Below are positions 14,347-20,946 of a DNA stretch of 46,259 nt, piece after piece. Position 1 is the first letter of the stretch. The number at the start of each line of letters is the position of its first letter. The position numbers were made by a program, and so were the translations under genes. The DNA is taken from positions 1 to 46,259 of IMG/VR virus record IMGVR_UViG_3300046009_011857. One strand, written 5' to 3'. The notes beneath the pieces are model-generated. The model saw only the letters and a list, made by a program, of their open reading frames with translations, searched no databases and was not told the DNA's origin. The stretch comes from a virus.

Positions 14347-14378
14347 TAAAGATACGAATGATTATTTGGTTTCCAAAC
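14347..14378 (-). promoter_or_regulatory. Promoter cassette
   Basis: TATCTTTA (14347-14354), 13 bases, GGAAACC and TTTG, forming the dyad TTTGGAAACCAAA. Confidence 0.75.
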
Positions 14379-14537
14379 TTAGTCTGAATATCTGTTATCT
14401 AAATCAACAACATTATTACTCCACCATTGCCTAAATTTATTTGTTTTTGGTTTGTCTTCTAAGTAATCTGTTACTTTAACAATAGTATACATTGTAGCAA
14501 CAAATACTATTAACGCAATTGCAATTGATATCATCAT
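14379..14537 (-). CDS. Small membrane protein
   Basis: 52 aa, ATG at 14535-14537. One transmembrane helix (MMISIAIALIVFVATMYTIV) is followed by a polar tail with RQWWSNNVVDLDNRY. The ATG overlaps the TGA of the upstream membrane-protein gene (ATGA), a sign of coupled translation. Function unknown; likely acts at the host inner membrane. Confidence 0.65.
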   Translation of the reverse strand: MMISIAIALIVFVATMYTIVKVTDYLEDKPKTNKFRQWWSNNVVDLDNRYSD

Positions 14538-14830
14538 TTGTTATTGTTTATTGCAACATAACTGTATAACCCTGTTATGCAGTATATTGCTTGTGATATA
14601 ATAAGTACTTTATAAAACACATCTACATTACGTGAACCAAAAATATGGTACGTCCCAACAATATATAGTAGTGAAAATACAAATGAACCTAAACCCAATA
14701 GTATAACTCTACCTTGAAATTTTTCTGTATTGTTTGTATTCCATAATAATTTAACTATACCCATTGTAGCGAATATATAGAAAAATACAATACCCGCACT
14801 AGTAAATAGTGATTTAAGATTGCTGTTCAT
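14534..14830 (-). CDS. Polytopic membrane protein
   Basis: 98 aa with three predicted transmembrane helices (about 10-28, 43-62 and 72-93). Lies between two other small membrane-protein genes with overlapping ends, forming a membrane cluster 14379-15035. No homologue recognised. Confidence 0.65.
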   Translation of the reverse strand: MNSNLKSLFTSAGIVFFYIFATMGIVKLLWNTNNTEKFQGRVILLGLGSFVFSLLYIVGTYHIFGSRNVDVFYKVLIISQAIYCITGLYSYVAINNNK

Positions 14831-15035
14831 TCTGTTCTAAGTTGATATCTAAACTATCAATCAGTCCTTTATCTTCTAATTTTTTAATTACAATCATTGT
14901 TGTAACTGAAGATAGTATTTGGTTTGTAGTAACATGCTTTAGTGTACTTTCTAATTTGTACAACTTGTACATACAGATAAGAAAACCAATGATACTAAGC
15001 ATATTATATGCTTCCTGTAGGCTGATTTGTGCCAT
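14814..15035 (-). CDS. Small membrane-associated protein
   Basis: 73 aa from MAQISLQEAYNMLSIIGFLI, preferred to an earlier ATG at 15078-15080 because the latter extends far into the upstream gene. One hydrophobic segment (about 12-25) precedes an amphipathic helix and an acidic, Gln-rich end. Overlaps both neighbours. Function unknown. Confidence 0.55.
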   Translation of the reverse strand: MAQISLQEAYNMLSIIGFLICMYKLYKLESTLKHVTTNQILSSVTTMIVIKKLEDKGLIDSLDINLEQNEQQS

Positions 15036-15195
15036 TGCTTTGATTTTTAGTGTAAATGATTTGTTCCCATTCAATGTCATTCAATGTAGTATTTTGTTCT
15101 ACTTCAATCCAAGTAGGAACAATATACTTCTTTCCATCAAGGGTACTTGTAAACAAAGCGGGCGGTAAACTGCTTTTATGCTTGTATTTTTTCAT
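15004..15195 (-). CDS. Hypothetical protein
   Basis: 63 aa. Basic N-terminus (MKKYKHKSSLPPALF), then strands (KKYIVPTWIEVEQNTTL). Leads the membrane-protein cluster and has its own promoter (15210-15238). Confidence 0.55.
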   Translation of the reverse strand: MKKYKHKSSLPPALFTSTLDGKKYIVPTWIEVEQNTTLNDIEWEQIIYTKNQSNGTNQPTGSI

Positions 15196-15209
15196 AACCT
15201 TTATTTCAA

Positions 15210-15238
15210 TAAATGTACAACTAGAAAATTTGGTTACC
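15210..15238 (-). promoter_or_regulatory. Promoter cassette
   Basis: TACATTTA (15210-15217), 14 bases, then GGTAACC. The element overlaps the stop of the gene at 15238. Confidence 0.65.
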
Positions 15239-15483
15239 TAGTAGTCTTCATCTTCATCACTATACCAATCATCAAAGCTTTGTTCTTTAGATGATAGGAT
15301 ATACTCAGCTTCGCTTACTAAATCGTAAACAACGCTTTCGTTTTCGTCTTCAACACATTTGTCAACTAAATCTTCTATATCATTAACACCCATTTCATCC
15401 ATAGCTGTTTCTAAAATAGTAAGCCAAGCTTCATCATTTAATAAGCTGTCGTGTAATTCAAATAATTGATCGTAAATGTTCAT
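15238..15483 (-). CDS. Acidic hypothetical protein
   Basis: 81 aa, about 30% Asp/Glu and few Lys/Arg, all helical (MNIYDQLFELHDSLLNDEAW...) with a YSDEDEDY tail. The charge resembles phage DNA-mimic inhibitors, but no homologue is known to me. ATATTTATT upstream. Confidence 0.55.
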   Translation of the reverse strand: MNIYDQLFELHDSLLNDEAWLTILETAMDEMGVNDIEDLVDKCVEDENESVVYDLVSEAEYILSSKEQSFDDWYSDEDEDY

Positions 15484-15514
15484 TGTTAAATTAATTTTTT
15501 AATAAATATCATTA

Positions 15515-15964
15515 CTATTCTAAAACCCACTTACACTCATCAAATGCTCTTTCTGTATTAGCTCGAGCAAATTTTTCTGCTTGTATTTCATATGGGTTTT
15601 TCCAATATCCATATTTGTAATGATATTCAAAGTACTTATTTACATCTTGGGTATAGTGATTAAACTCATGTAACACTGATATTGTTAGACATCTTATAGT
15701 TTTATTCTTTTTAAGATGTATTGTCATTAAGTTATCATCCCATGTCCAATCTGCTAATCCTACAAAATGTTTAGTGTTGCGTCTTAAAATGTGAATATTT
15801 GGTTTACGTTTTGGTGCCTTATATCTGTATACTTTGAATCTAATCTTCTTATGATACGGAGTGTGGTATTCCTTGTGTGCTAATTTAAGTACTTCCTTAA
15901 TATAAGCAACTAACACATTACGCTTTATGTTTCGCGTACGAGTATATAAAGATATATTGCTCAT
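15515..15964 (-). CDS. Putative zinc metallopeptidase-like protein (HExxH)
   Basis: 149 aa. A basic N-terminus is followed by beta strands (FVGLADWTWDDNLMTIHL) and the helix SVLHEFNHYTQ, which has HExxH, the zinc-binding catalytic motif of gluzincin peptidases (His101 and His105 approximately). A downstream NPYEIQAEKFA segment offers the third ligand Glu. This layout fits minimal metalloproteases of the SprT-like/IrrE-like sort. Small phage versions may cleave host regulators; substrate unknown. Activity is inferred only from the motif. Confidence 0.65.
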   Translation of the reverse strand: MSNISLYTRTRNIKRNVLVAYIKEVLKLAHKEYHTPYHKKIRFKVYRYKAPKRKPNIHILRRNTKHFVGLADWTWDDNLMTIHLKKNKTIRCLTISVLHEFNHYTQDVNKYFEYHYKYGYWKNPYEIQAEKFARANTERAFDECKWVLE

Positions 15965-16020
15965 GGTTGTATAATTTCGTATCTAAATATACACCCACAT
16001 ATTCACCTTTCCAAGTTTTA

Positions 16021-16221
16021 TTAATTTTCTTTTTTATGTTTTTTCCATTCAACCCAGAACGCTAACATTACTATGATGTTCATACCACATGATGCTAGTA
16101 TTTCATATATATCTTCGTAAATATTAATGGTTAAATGGACGTGACCCACTACCCAAAATGGTACTGCTAAATTGCTACCAACCCATACTATAAAGAATGT
16201 AATGAACTGTTTTATATCTAT
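16021..16221 (-). CDS. Possible small membrane protein without a canonical start
   Basis: Open frame of about 66 codons ending TAA at 16021-16023. It encodes two hydrophobic segments (FITFFIVWVGSNLAVPFWVV and ILASCGMNIIVMLAFWVEW) and a KKHKKEN tail, which looks like a real membrane protein. No ATG lies before the first segment. Candidates are ATA at 16219-16221 or, much shorter, GTG at 16147-16149. Either an unusual start or a sequence error is likely. Confidence 0.35.
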   Translation of the reverse strand: MDIKQFITFFIVWVGSNLAVPFWVVGHVHLTINIYEDIYEILASCGMNIIVMLAFWVEWKKHKKEN

Positions 16222-16226
16222 TAATT

Positions 16227-16376
16227 TTAGCTATGTCCTAACAGTAATGCGTAGTATTGTTCTTTTTCCTCTTCCTGTCTTAACCACTCTTCATACACGT
16301 AATCTGCATCAATTGTATCTGGTTGTAATTCAACTCTTACATTTGTGTTTACTAGTGCTTCTTTAATTTTGCTCAT
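16227..16376 (-). CDS. Very small hypothetical protein
   Basis: 49 aa from ATG at 16374-16376, starting MSKIKEALVNTNVRVELQPD and ending with an acidic helix (YVYEEWLRQEEEKEQYYALL). Its first codons overlap the end of the 41-aa frame upstream by 14 bases. Confidence 0.5.
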   Translation of the reverse strand: MSKIKEALVNTNVRVELQPDTIDADYVYEEWLRQEEEKEQYYALLLGHS

Positions 16377-16488
16377 ATACTAAGTATTTACCACGTTCAG
16401 TTTCCCCTACACGTGTTGGTGTTTTAATTTTAAATTGTGGGTCGCCGTTAGATATTAATGCTACGGTTTGCATCATGATAATTATCAT
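16363..16488 (-). CDS. Very small hypothetical protein
   Basis: 41 aa (ATG 16486-16488), MIIIMMQTVALISNGDPQFK..., with three in-frame Met near the start, so the true start may be at 16476. Lies one base after the MazG-like gene and overlaps the next. Beta-rich, ending GKYLVYEQN. Function unknown. Confidence 0.45.
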   Translation of the reverse strand: MIIIMMQTVALISNGDPQFKIKTPTRVGETERGKYLVYEQN

Positions 16489-16489
16489 G

Positions 16490-16804
16490 TTATTGATTTT
16501 GTTTTCTAAGCATAAATGCATGGAATGAAGCAACGAATATGTCTGCGCTTAAATTTACACCTTTAAAATTTAATTCACTTATCCACTCATCCATTAATTG
16601 CTTTACGTCTTCAGCTTTAACGATTGAATGCTCTACTTTAAGTTTCTCTGAGTATAAGTAAGCGTCGTGTAATTCATCTTGTAAATGTTGAATCCACTCT
16701 CCTACTGTTAAATCTTTACGATCCAAATCAGTATTGTATTTTTTATTACCCATTTCTGCTCTTGACTTAAATCGATCTACGATTCGTGTTACTATGCTGT
16801 CCAT
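16490..16804 (-). CDS. MazG-like / dATP-dGTP pyrophosphohydrolase N-domain-like protein
   Basis: 104 aa. RFKSRAEMGNKKYNTDL, then DLTVGEWIQHLQDELHDAYL, matches the all-alpha NTP pyrophosphohydrolase pattern (R..G..KY....D....W..HL.EEL.DA). This is found in phage proteins annotated as dATP/dGTP diphosphohydrolase N-terminal domains. The family hydrolyses (d)NTPs to monophosphates and can protect modified phage DNA synthesis or lower alarmone levels. The second EExxD half is reduced, so activity is uncertain. Own promoter at 16823-16854. Confidence 0.65.
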   Translation of the reverse strand: MDSIVTRIVDRFKSRAEMGNKKYNTDLDRKDLTVGEWIQHLQDELHDAYLYSEKLKVEHSIVKAEDVKQLMDEWISELNFKGVNLSADIFVASFHAFMLRKQNQ

Positions 16805-16822
16805 ATTTTGTTTTTATTTGTA

Positions 16823-16854
16823 TGAAGATAAGAATAGGGATTTGGTTTCCCAAA
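16823..16854 (-). promoter_or_regulatory. Promoter cassette
   Basis: TATCTTCA (16823-16830), 13 bases, GGGAAACC within the dyad TTTGGGAAACCAAA. Confidence 0.7.
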
Positions 16855-16883
16855 CCCCTATCTTGGAAGAGTGCGTAACTATA

Positions 16884-17807
16884 TTATTGGATATTTTTAA
16901 ACATTTGAGGTACTTGACCATATACAGGCAATTTACCATCCCACTTATTAATATATTCTAATTGTAATAACAATGGTGTTAATGTTTGTTGCTTCATTCT
17001 GTTAGATTCAGCTTCAGCTTTAGCACTTGTCAACATCGCTTGAGCGTTACCTTCAGCAGTTGCTACTTTAATTTTAGCTTGTGCTTCAGCCGTTTTAACT
17101 TCATTTTCAGCTCGTAATGCTGCTTGTACAGCGTTATTCTTAGCTTCAATTGATTTCTTAAATGTTTCAGGATATACTAAGTTAGATGTAAATTGGTTAA
17201 TTACGAATCCCTCTTTTAATAAGGTAACATCTAATAATCTACGTACTTCAACTTCAAATACTGCTCTATTACTAATTAATTCATCAGCTGTGTATTTGTT
17301 AGTTGCTAGTCTAAATGCATCATATACTGCTGTCTTTAGGAAGCCTTCTTCAATGTCGCCTAATGGTCTACGATACTTAGCGAAGATTGAAGGTACTTTT
17401 TCACGTTGCACTGAGTAGTTCATAATTGGGGATACTGCAAATTCAGATCCGTCCTTACTATTTACAATGAATGAATTATCGCCTGTATATTCTTTATGTT
17501 GAATATAAGTTGGAAACTCATATACTTTAGTAGTTAATGGATTGTAGAATACCATACCAGTAACTGCTACTACGTCGTCAACACCTTTGTTGTCGCCATA
17601 TTGATTTACTTTAACACCTACATGTCCGGCATCAATTCTTTCACAAGACATAAACAGGAATACTAATAGGAAGAATCCTACTACTGCTGTTGTAATTGTT
17701 TTTACCATTTTTATTTGTTTTAATTTTTGTTCTAATTGTTCTTGTTTTCTTTGTTCTTCTATTTGTGCTCGTCTTTGTTCCCAAGCATCATTAATATCAT
17801 ACGCCAT
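16884..17807 (-). CDS. SPFH/Band-7 (prohibitin-like) membrane protein
   Basis: 307 aa. A charged coiled coil (residues 8-33) precedes one transmembrane helix (about 36-55, TITTAVVGFFLLVFLFMSC). Then comes the SPFH domain beginning IDAGHVGVKVNQYG. The long Ala/Glu coiled coil at 223-275 (ENEVKTAEAQAKIKVATAEG) is characteristic of prohibitins. In bacteria these form membrane scaffolds, often with proteases. In phages they may guard the envelope or influence lysis and superinfection, which is inference. Two small membrane-protein genes lie directly upstream. Confidence 0.85.
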   Translation of the reverse strand: MAYDINDAWEQRRAQIEEQRKQEQLEQKLKQIKMVKTITTAVVGFFLLVFLFMSCERIDAGHVGVKVNQYGDNKGVDDVVAVTGMVFYNPLTTKVYEFPTYIQHKEYTGDNSFIVNSKDGSEFAVSPIMNYSVQREKVPSIFAKYRRPLGDIEEGFLKTAVYDAFRLATNKYTADELISNRAVFEVEVRRLLDVTLLKEGFVINQFTSNLVYPETFKKSIEAKNNAVQAALRAENEVKTAEAQAKIKVATAEGNAQAMLTSAKAEAESNRMKQQTLTPLLLQLEYINKWDGKLPVYGQVPQMFKNIQ

Positions 17808-17808
17808 A

Positions 17809-18099
17809 TTATTTATCTTTTTGATTTTTCAATTTTTCTTCCATTTCTTCTTTCTTTTCATTCCATTCAGATTGAAATTGTTTTTCTTCTTCACTCTTAG
17901 TAAAGTAAGTTAATTTTACATAATTAAGATCGAATAAGAATAGAGCAATGAATATAAGTACACATAGCATATTTACAAATGTACTTGATACTGTTAGTCC
18001 TGGAAATATAATGAATTCTAGTGCTGCTAAGTTGCCTAGGAACACTAATACAGGTTGCCACCTGCTATCGTTTTTTAATTTATTTACTATCTCTTTCAT
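17809..18099 (-). CDS. Small membrane protein
   Basis: 96 aa with two transmembrane helices (about 19-38 and 44-65) and a highly charged C-terminal coiled coil (EKQFQSEWNEKKEEMEEKLK). One base from the SPFH gene and overlapping the gene upstream, so it is probably a partner in the same membrane assembly. Confidence 0.65.
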   Translation of the reverse strand: MKEIVNKLKNDSRWQPVLVFLGNLAALEFIIFPGLTVSSTFVNMLCVLIFIALFLFDLNYVKLTYFTKSEEEKQFQSEWNEKKEEMEEKLKNQKDK

Positions 18100-18262
18100 A
18101 CATGTTTATTGTTAATTGTTTAATATAAGCAATTCCTATCCAACATATTGTTGTGAATGAGCTAATTGCTAATGCATAGCTTTGTTCAATTAAGCTTACA
18201 ACAAGACCAATTAATGTTGCAATGGAAGTGAACACCATTAAGAAAATTTCAATTTTTTTCAT
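18080..18262 (-). CDS. Small membrane protein
   Basis: 60 aa, two closely spaced transmembrane helices (about 5-24 and 28-48) and a short polar end. Overlaps its neighbours on both sides (20 and 4 bases), indicating coupled expression with the SPFH module. Confidence 0.6.
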   Translation of the reverse strand: MKKIEIFLMVFTSIATLIGLVVSLIEQSYALAISSFTTICWIGIAYIKQLTINMYERDSK

Positions 18263-18453
18263 TTGTAATTTACATTTTTAAAGTTAAAGAATTTGTTGTT
18301 TGTGTTGGTGTTCATAGTTGGTTCAACAATTGTTCTTGGTTTTGCCTTGCGGCCACGTGTCTTTAAATGTATGACCTCTTCTGGGTTCCCCCAATTAGTG
18401 TTTTTTACTTGTTTGTAGAAGTTCTCTCTTACTCGTTGTAAATATTCACTCAT
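18259..18453 (-). CDS. Small basic protein with one AT-hook-like motif
   Basis: 64 aa. LKTRGRKAKPRTI contains RGRK flanked by basic residues, a weak AT-hook-like element. The tail is Asn-rich and probably disordered. Its ATGA overlaps the next gene. DNA binding is possible but not strongly supported. Confidence 0.5.
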   Translation of the reverse strand: MSEYLQRVRENFYKQVKNTNWGNPEEVIHLKTRGRKAKPRTIVEPTMNTNTNNKFFNFKNVNYK

Positions 18454-18459
18454 AACCTT

Positions 18460-18651
18460 TTAATTTAATATAGCAAACCGAGCATGAGCGATGGATTCAC
18501 TGTATGCCTCTAATTCCTCTAATGATTCAGGTTCGAAGAAGTCATCTACTTTATATGTAAGTTCTTCTCTATCACTGGTTCCTCTTAATAAGTAGTGTTT
18601 AGTAAGTGCTTCTACTTGTAGACATTTAACGTGTAATTCTGCTGTTATCAT
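18460..18651 (-). CDS. Hypothetical protein
   Basis: 63 aa, helical and acidic (LHVKCLQVEALTKHYLLRGT). Adjacent to both neighbours with gaps under 10 bases. Function unknown. Confidence 0.5.
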   Translation of the reverse strand: MITAELHVKCLQVEALTKHYLLRGTSDREELTYKVDDFFEPESLEELEAYSESIAHARFAILN

Positions 18652-18654
18652 ATT

Positions 18655-18852
18655 TTAGATATATTCGGTTAATAATTCTTTAGATCCAACTATATACTGT
18701 AGTGCTCCTAATTTACATTCATCTCTAAATGGTTTTCCATCTTTGATGTTCATAGACCACTGTGGTACACCACCATTCGCTAATCCAGTGAAGAATCCAT
18801 CCTCACTGAATATAACGAACTCGTGTTTTTTATTTTGTTTGGGTTGTTTCAT
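18655..18852 (-). CDS. Hypothetical protein
   Basis: 65 aa, with KHEFVIFSEDGFFTGLANGG and PQWSMNIKDGKPFRD, a beta-rich pattern. Overlaps the end of the phosphoesterase gene by 23 bases, so translation is linked. Not recognised. Confidence 0.55.
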   Translation of the reverse strand: MKQPKQNKKHEFVIFSEDGFFTGLANGGVPQWSMNIKDGKPFRDECKLGALQYIVGSKELLTEYI

Positions 18853-19615
18853 TCTTTATTACGCCTAAAGATACGGTGTTCCCTTCAATTATCAAATATT
18901 GATTTTGCCCATATTCTAAAGTATCTATGAAATAATATCTACCACCTGTAGATTTACCTTTAATATCAATTTGATCTTGGGGTGTATGTCCTACTACTTG
19001 AATTACTTTTTTACGTAATGTTTTCTTATTAGCAACCATTAATGCTTGAGGTCTAATCCAAATTGGACCTTGATATGATTCATTACCATAACCTCTAGAT
19101 AATACTGCTCGTTCATTTGAGTCGCCTTGATTGTAGTATTTAAATGAACGATAATCAATTGATGCTGGTTTGTAATAGAATAGGTCATTAAGGTACATAG
19201 ATAGATTAGGTACATCCCACATTGTTATATTATCATCTAGCCATTCACTACTAATACCAGCATGTGAGAATAGGAATTCATCCATTTGGTATACTAGTTG
19301 TAAATGTTCTTTATTATCTCCAAGTACAATTTTAATACTAGGAGCCATTAATGTTTGATATCCTGATGTTCCGCTATCTTCAATTCCTGGATAATAATGG
19401 TAATCGTGATTGCCTAATAGTAATATAACTTCTTTATCTGTTGATTTTTTAAATTCAATGATATCTAGAAAGTTATTGATTTGATCAATACCAGGTATAG
19501 TAAATGAATCAAAGTAATCACCTACGAATATAAATCTGTCTGCGTCTTGTTCTTGTTCAATAATTTGTTTCCAGTAAGGACGACCGTGGATATCGCCTAT
19601 AGCAATTGTTTTCAT
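18830..19615 (-). CDS. Calcineurin-like metallophosphoesterase
   Basis: 261 aa with the full set of family motifs: GDIHG (7-11), GDYFDS (32-37), LGNHDYH (68-73), SHAG (about 117) and GHTP (about 212). These supply the two-metal centre, as in PPP-type protein phosphatases and diadenosine tetraphosphatases. Phage lambda and T4-like phages carry related enzymes. The substrate (phosphoprotein, nucleotide or RNA end) cannot be read from sequence. The cREC-type protein at 21637-22098 shows a possible RNA-repair or cyclic-phosphate theme nearby. Confidence 0.85.
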   Translation of the reverse strand: MKTIAIGDIHGRPYWKQIIEQEQDADRFIFVGDYFDSFTIPGIDQINNFLDIIEFKKSTDKEVILLLGNHDYHYYPGIEDSGTSGYQTLMAPSIKIVLGDNKEHLQLVYQMDEFLFSHAGISSEWLDDNITMWDVPNLSMYLNDLFYYKPASIDYRSFKYYNQGDSNERAVLSRGYGNESYQGPIWIRPQALMVANKKTLRKKVIQVVGHTPQDQIDIKGKSTGGRYYFIDTLEYGQNQYLIIEGNTVSLGVIKNETTQTK

Positions 19616-19617
19616 AA

Positions 19618-19848
19618 CTATAATATTACACCTTTAACAATTTCAAAACTATGACTTGGACCTAAATCATACACACCCACTTCTTCGTGAAGTCCATAGT
19701 ACCATGTACCTTTATGATATTCTAAAACTATGTCTCTAACACCGCTAATTGGACCGGCATCATTATATCCACCTTCATAGCCACTAACAAATACACGTAA
19801 ATCGGGATCGAGCGTTTGTAATTGCTCAATTAGTTCTTTAACTGTCAT
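19618..19848 (-). CDS. Conserved phage hypothetical protein
   Basis: 76 aa beginning MTVKELIEQLQTLDPDLRVF, followed by GYEGGYNDAGPISGV. This 'EL(I)..L..LDPDL.V...GYEGGY' pattern is a familiar small family in phages and bacteria, of unknown function. Two bases from the phosphoesterase gene, so the two are coexpressed. Confidence 0.7.
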   Translation of the reverse strand: MTVKELIEQLQTLDPDLRVFVSGYEGGYNDAGPISGVRDIVLEYHKGTWYYGLHEEVGVYDLGPSHSFEIVKGVIL

Positions 19849-19876
19849 AATCTTAAATTAAGTAAAATTGATGGGG

Positions 19877-20101
19877 TTACCAAATCTTCCACCAAGGCTT
19901 ACTAGATTGTGCCTTGAATACTGGACGCTTTATTGTACGATTTAGTAATAGAGATGCTGTTTGATATATTTTGTACTGCTCATCTTCACTTAAATGTGAT
20001 ATACTAATTTGTATTTGTACTGGAGCAGTAGATTCACCTGATTCTATATCAGTGACAATAGATATATATTTTTTATTGTTTACTTTGGTGAATTTTATCA
20101 T
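19877..20101 (-). CDS. Hypothetical protein
   Basis: 74 aa starting MIKFTKVNNKKYISIVTD. The frame extends to 20188, but the TATATTTA box at 20110-20117 lies inside the extension, and it would overlap the upstream gene. Beta-rich first half, helical second half and a KPWWKIW end. Confidence 0.6.
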   Translation of the reverse strand: MIKFTKVNNKKYISIVTDIESGESTAPVQIQISISHLSEDEQYKIYQTASLLLNRTIKRPVFKAQSSKPWWKIW

Positions 20102-20109
20102 AGCATATA

Positions 20110-20117
20110 TAAATATA
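20110..20117 (-). promoter_or_regulatory. Candidate -7 promoter box (TATATTTA)
   Basis: Embedded in an imperfect palindrome of about 24 bases (20099-20122). No GGTAACC element upstream, so it fits the second, possibly late, promoter class. Confidence 0.5.
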
Positions 20118-20315
20118 CTATGTTTTGTTTTTTTCCATTCCACCAACATATTGATATGCATCCCATAATTCCTTAATACTACTTTCAATTATTGATTTGA
20201 GTATTATATCTGTTTCTGTTAATGGGTGTTCTAATATATGATCATTAACTGTTGACATTGCTATATACAGTCTATCCATTAATTCTAAATAATGTCCATC
20301 ATTTATTTCACTCAT
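20118..20315 (-). CDS. Hypothetical protein
   Basis: 65 aa, helical (MSEINDGHYLELMDRLYIAM), acidic, ending in a basic tip. Starts one base after the next gene's end. Function unknown. Confidence 0.5.
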   Translation of the reverse strand: MSEINDGHYLELMDRLYIAMSTVNDHILEHPLTETDIILKSIIESSIKELWDAYQYVGGMEKNKT

Positions 20316-20316
20316 A

Positions 20317-20535
20317 TCATTTTATATATATTGGTTCTTCTCCGTAAGATGTATCTTTATATTTACTTAATAATACATCTCGTAACTGTATTTCCATAGT
20401 TAAACTGTCTACTTGTTTACGAAGATCTAAAATATAAGCTGTAGAAGCTGTAGTGTATTTGTGAAATTCAACAAGGCACATTCCGATTAAGAATCCTACT
20501 GATAGTCCTATAGCTATTATTATTACTTGTTTCAT
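20317..20535 (-). CDS. Small membrane protein with coiled-coil tail
   Basis: 72 aa from MKQVIIIAIGLSVGFLIGMC, chosen over an earlier ATG at 20566-20568 that would overlap the upstream gene. One transmembrane helix (3-21), then a coiled coil (LDLRKQVDSLTMEIQLRDVL). This design resembles small phage inner-membrane proteins such as spanin-like or holin-accessory proteins, but nothing confirms lysis function. Confidence 0.6.
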   Translation of the reverse strand: MKQVIIIAIGLSVGFLIGMCLVEFHKYTTASTAYILDLRKQVDSLTMEIQLRDVLLSKYKDTSYGEEPIYIK

Positions 20536-20539
20536 AATT

Positions 20540-20905
20540 TTAATCCCACCATTTTTCAATGTTATCATTTAAGTATTGGAATAGTTCTTGTCTTGCTTGT
20601 TCGTGATCTTTTGTAGATTTATCTATCCCCTCAGCAGTCCATTCTTTAGCTTCTGATAGGTACTTATCAAGATGATATTCAGTTTGTACCTTTTCTATCA
20701 TTTCAATTGCTTTTAATATACTGTCAGCATCTTCATTATTGTAAATATGAAGACCATCTGTGCGAATATATCTTTCAGTATCAATTAGTTTTTGCTTTAG
20801 TACTTCATAAACGAAGTAATAATCCCAATCTTTATCTTTCCATAGAATTGGCACCCAACGTATTATTTTACGTATTTGTCTTATTGTATTTTTGATCTTG
20901 TACAT
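20540..20905 (-). CDS. Conserved phage hypothetical protein
   Basis: 121 aa. Basic N-terminus, then RWVPILWKDKDWDYYFVYEV and later a charged helix (HLDKYLSEAKEWTAEG). The '(I/V)WKDxDWDxxF(I/V)YE(I/V)L' segment is one I recall from many phages; role unknown. First gene after the tRNA-like RNA and its terminator. Confidence 0.65.
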   Translation of the reverse strand: MYKIKNTIRQIRKIIRWVPILWKDKDWDYYFVYEVLKQKLIDTERYIRTDGLHIYNNEDADSILKAIEMIEKVQTEYHLDKYLSEAKEWTAEGIDKSTKDHEQARQELFQYLNDNIEKWWD

Positions 20906-20919
20906 AACATGAAATTAAA

Positions 20920-20938
20920 GGAGACCTATTAGGTCTCC
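20920..20938 (-). terminator. Rho-independent terminator after the tRNA-like RNA
   Basis: Perfect stem GGAGACCT-AAT-AGGTCTCC followed on the minus strand by TTTAATTT, 9 bases after the 3' end of the tRNA-like RNA. Confidence 0.8.
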
Positions 20939-20946
20939 AACTTTAG

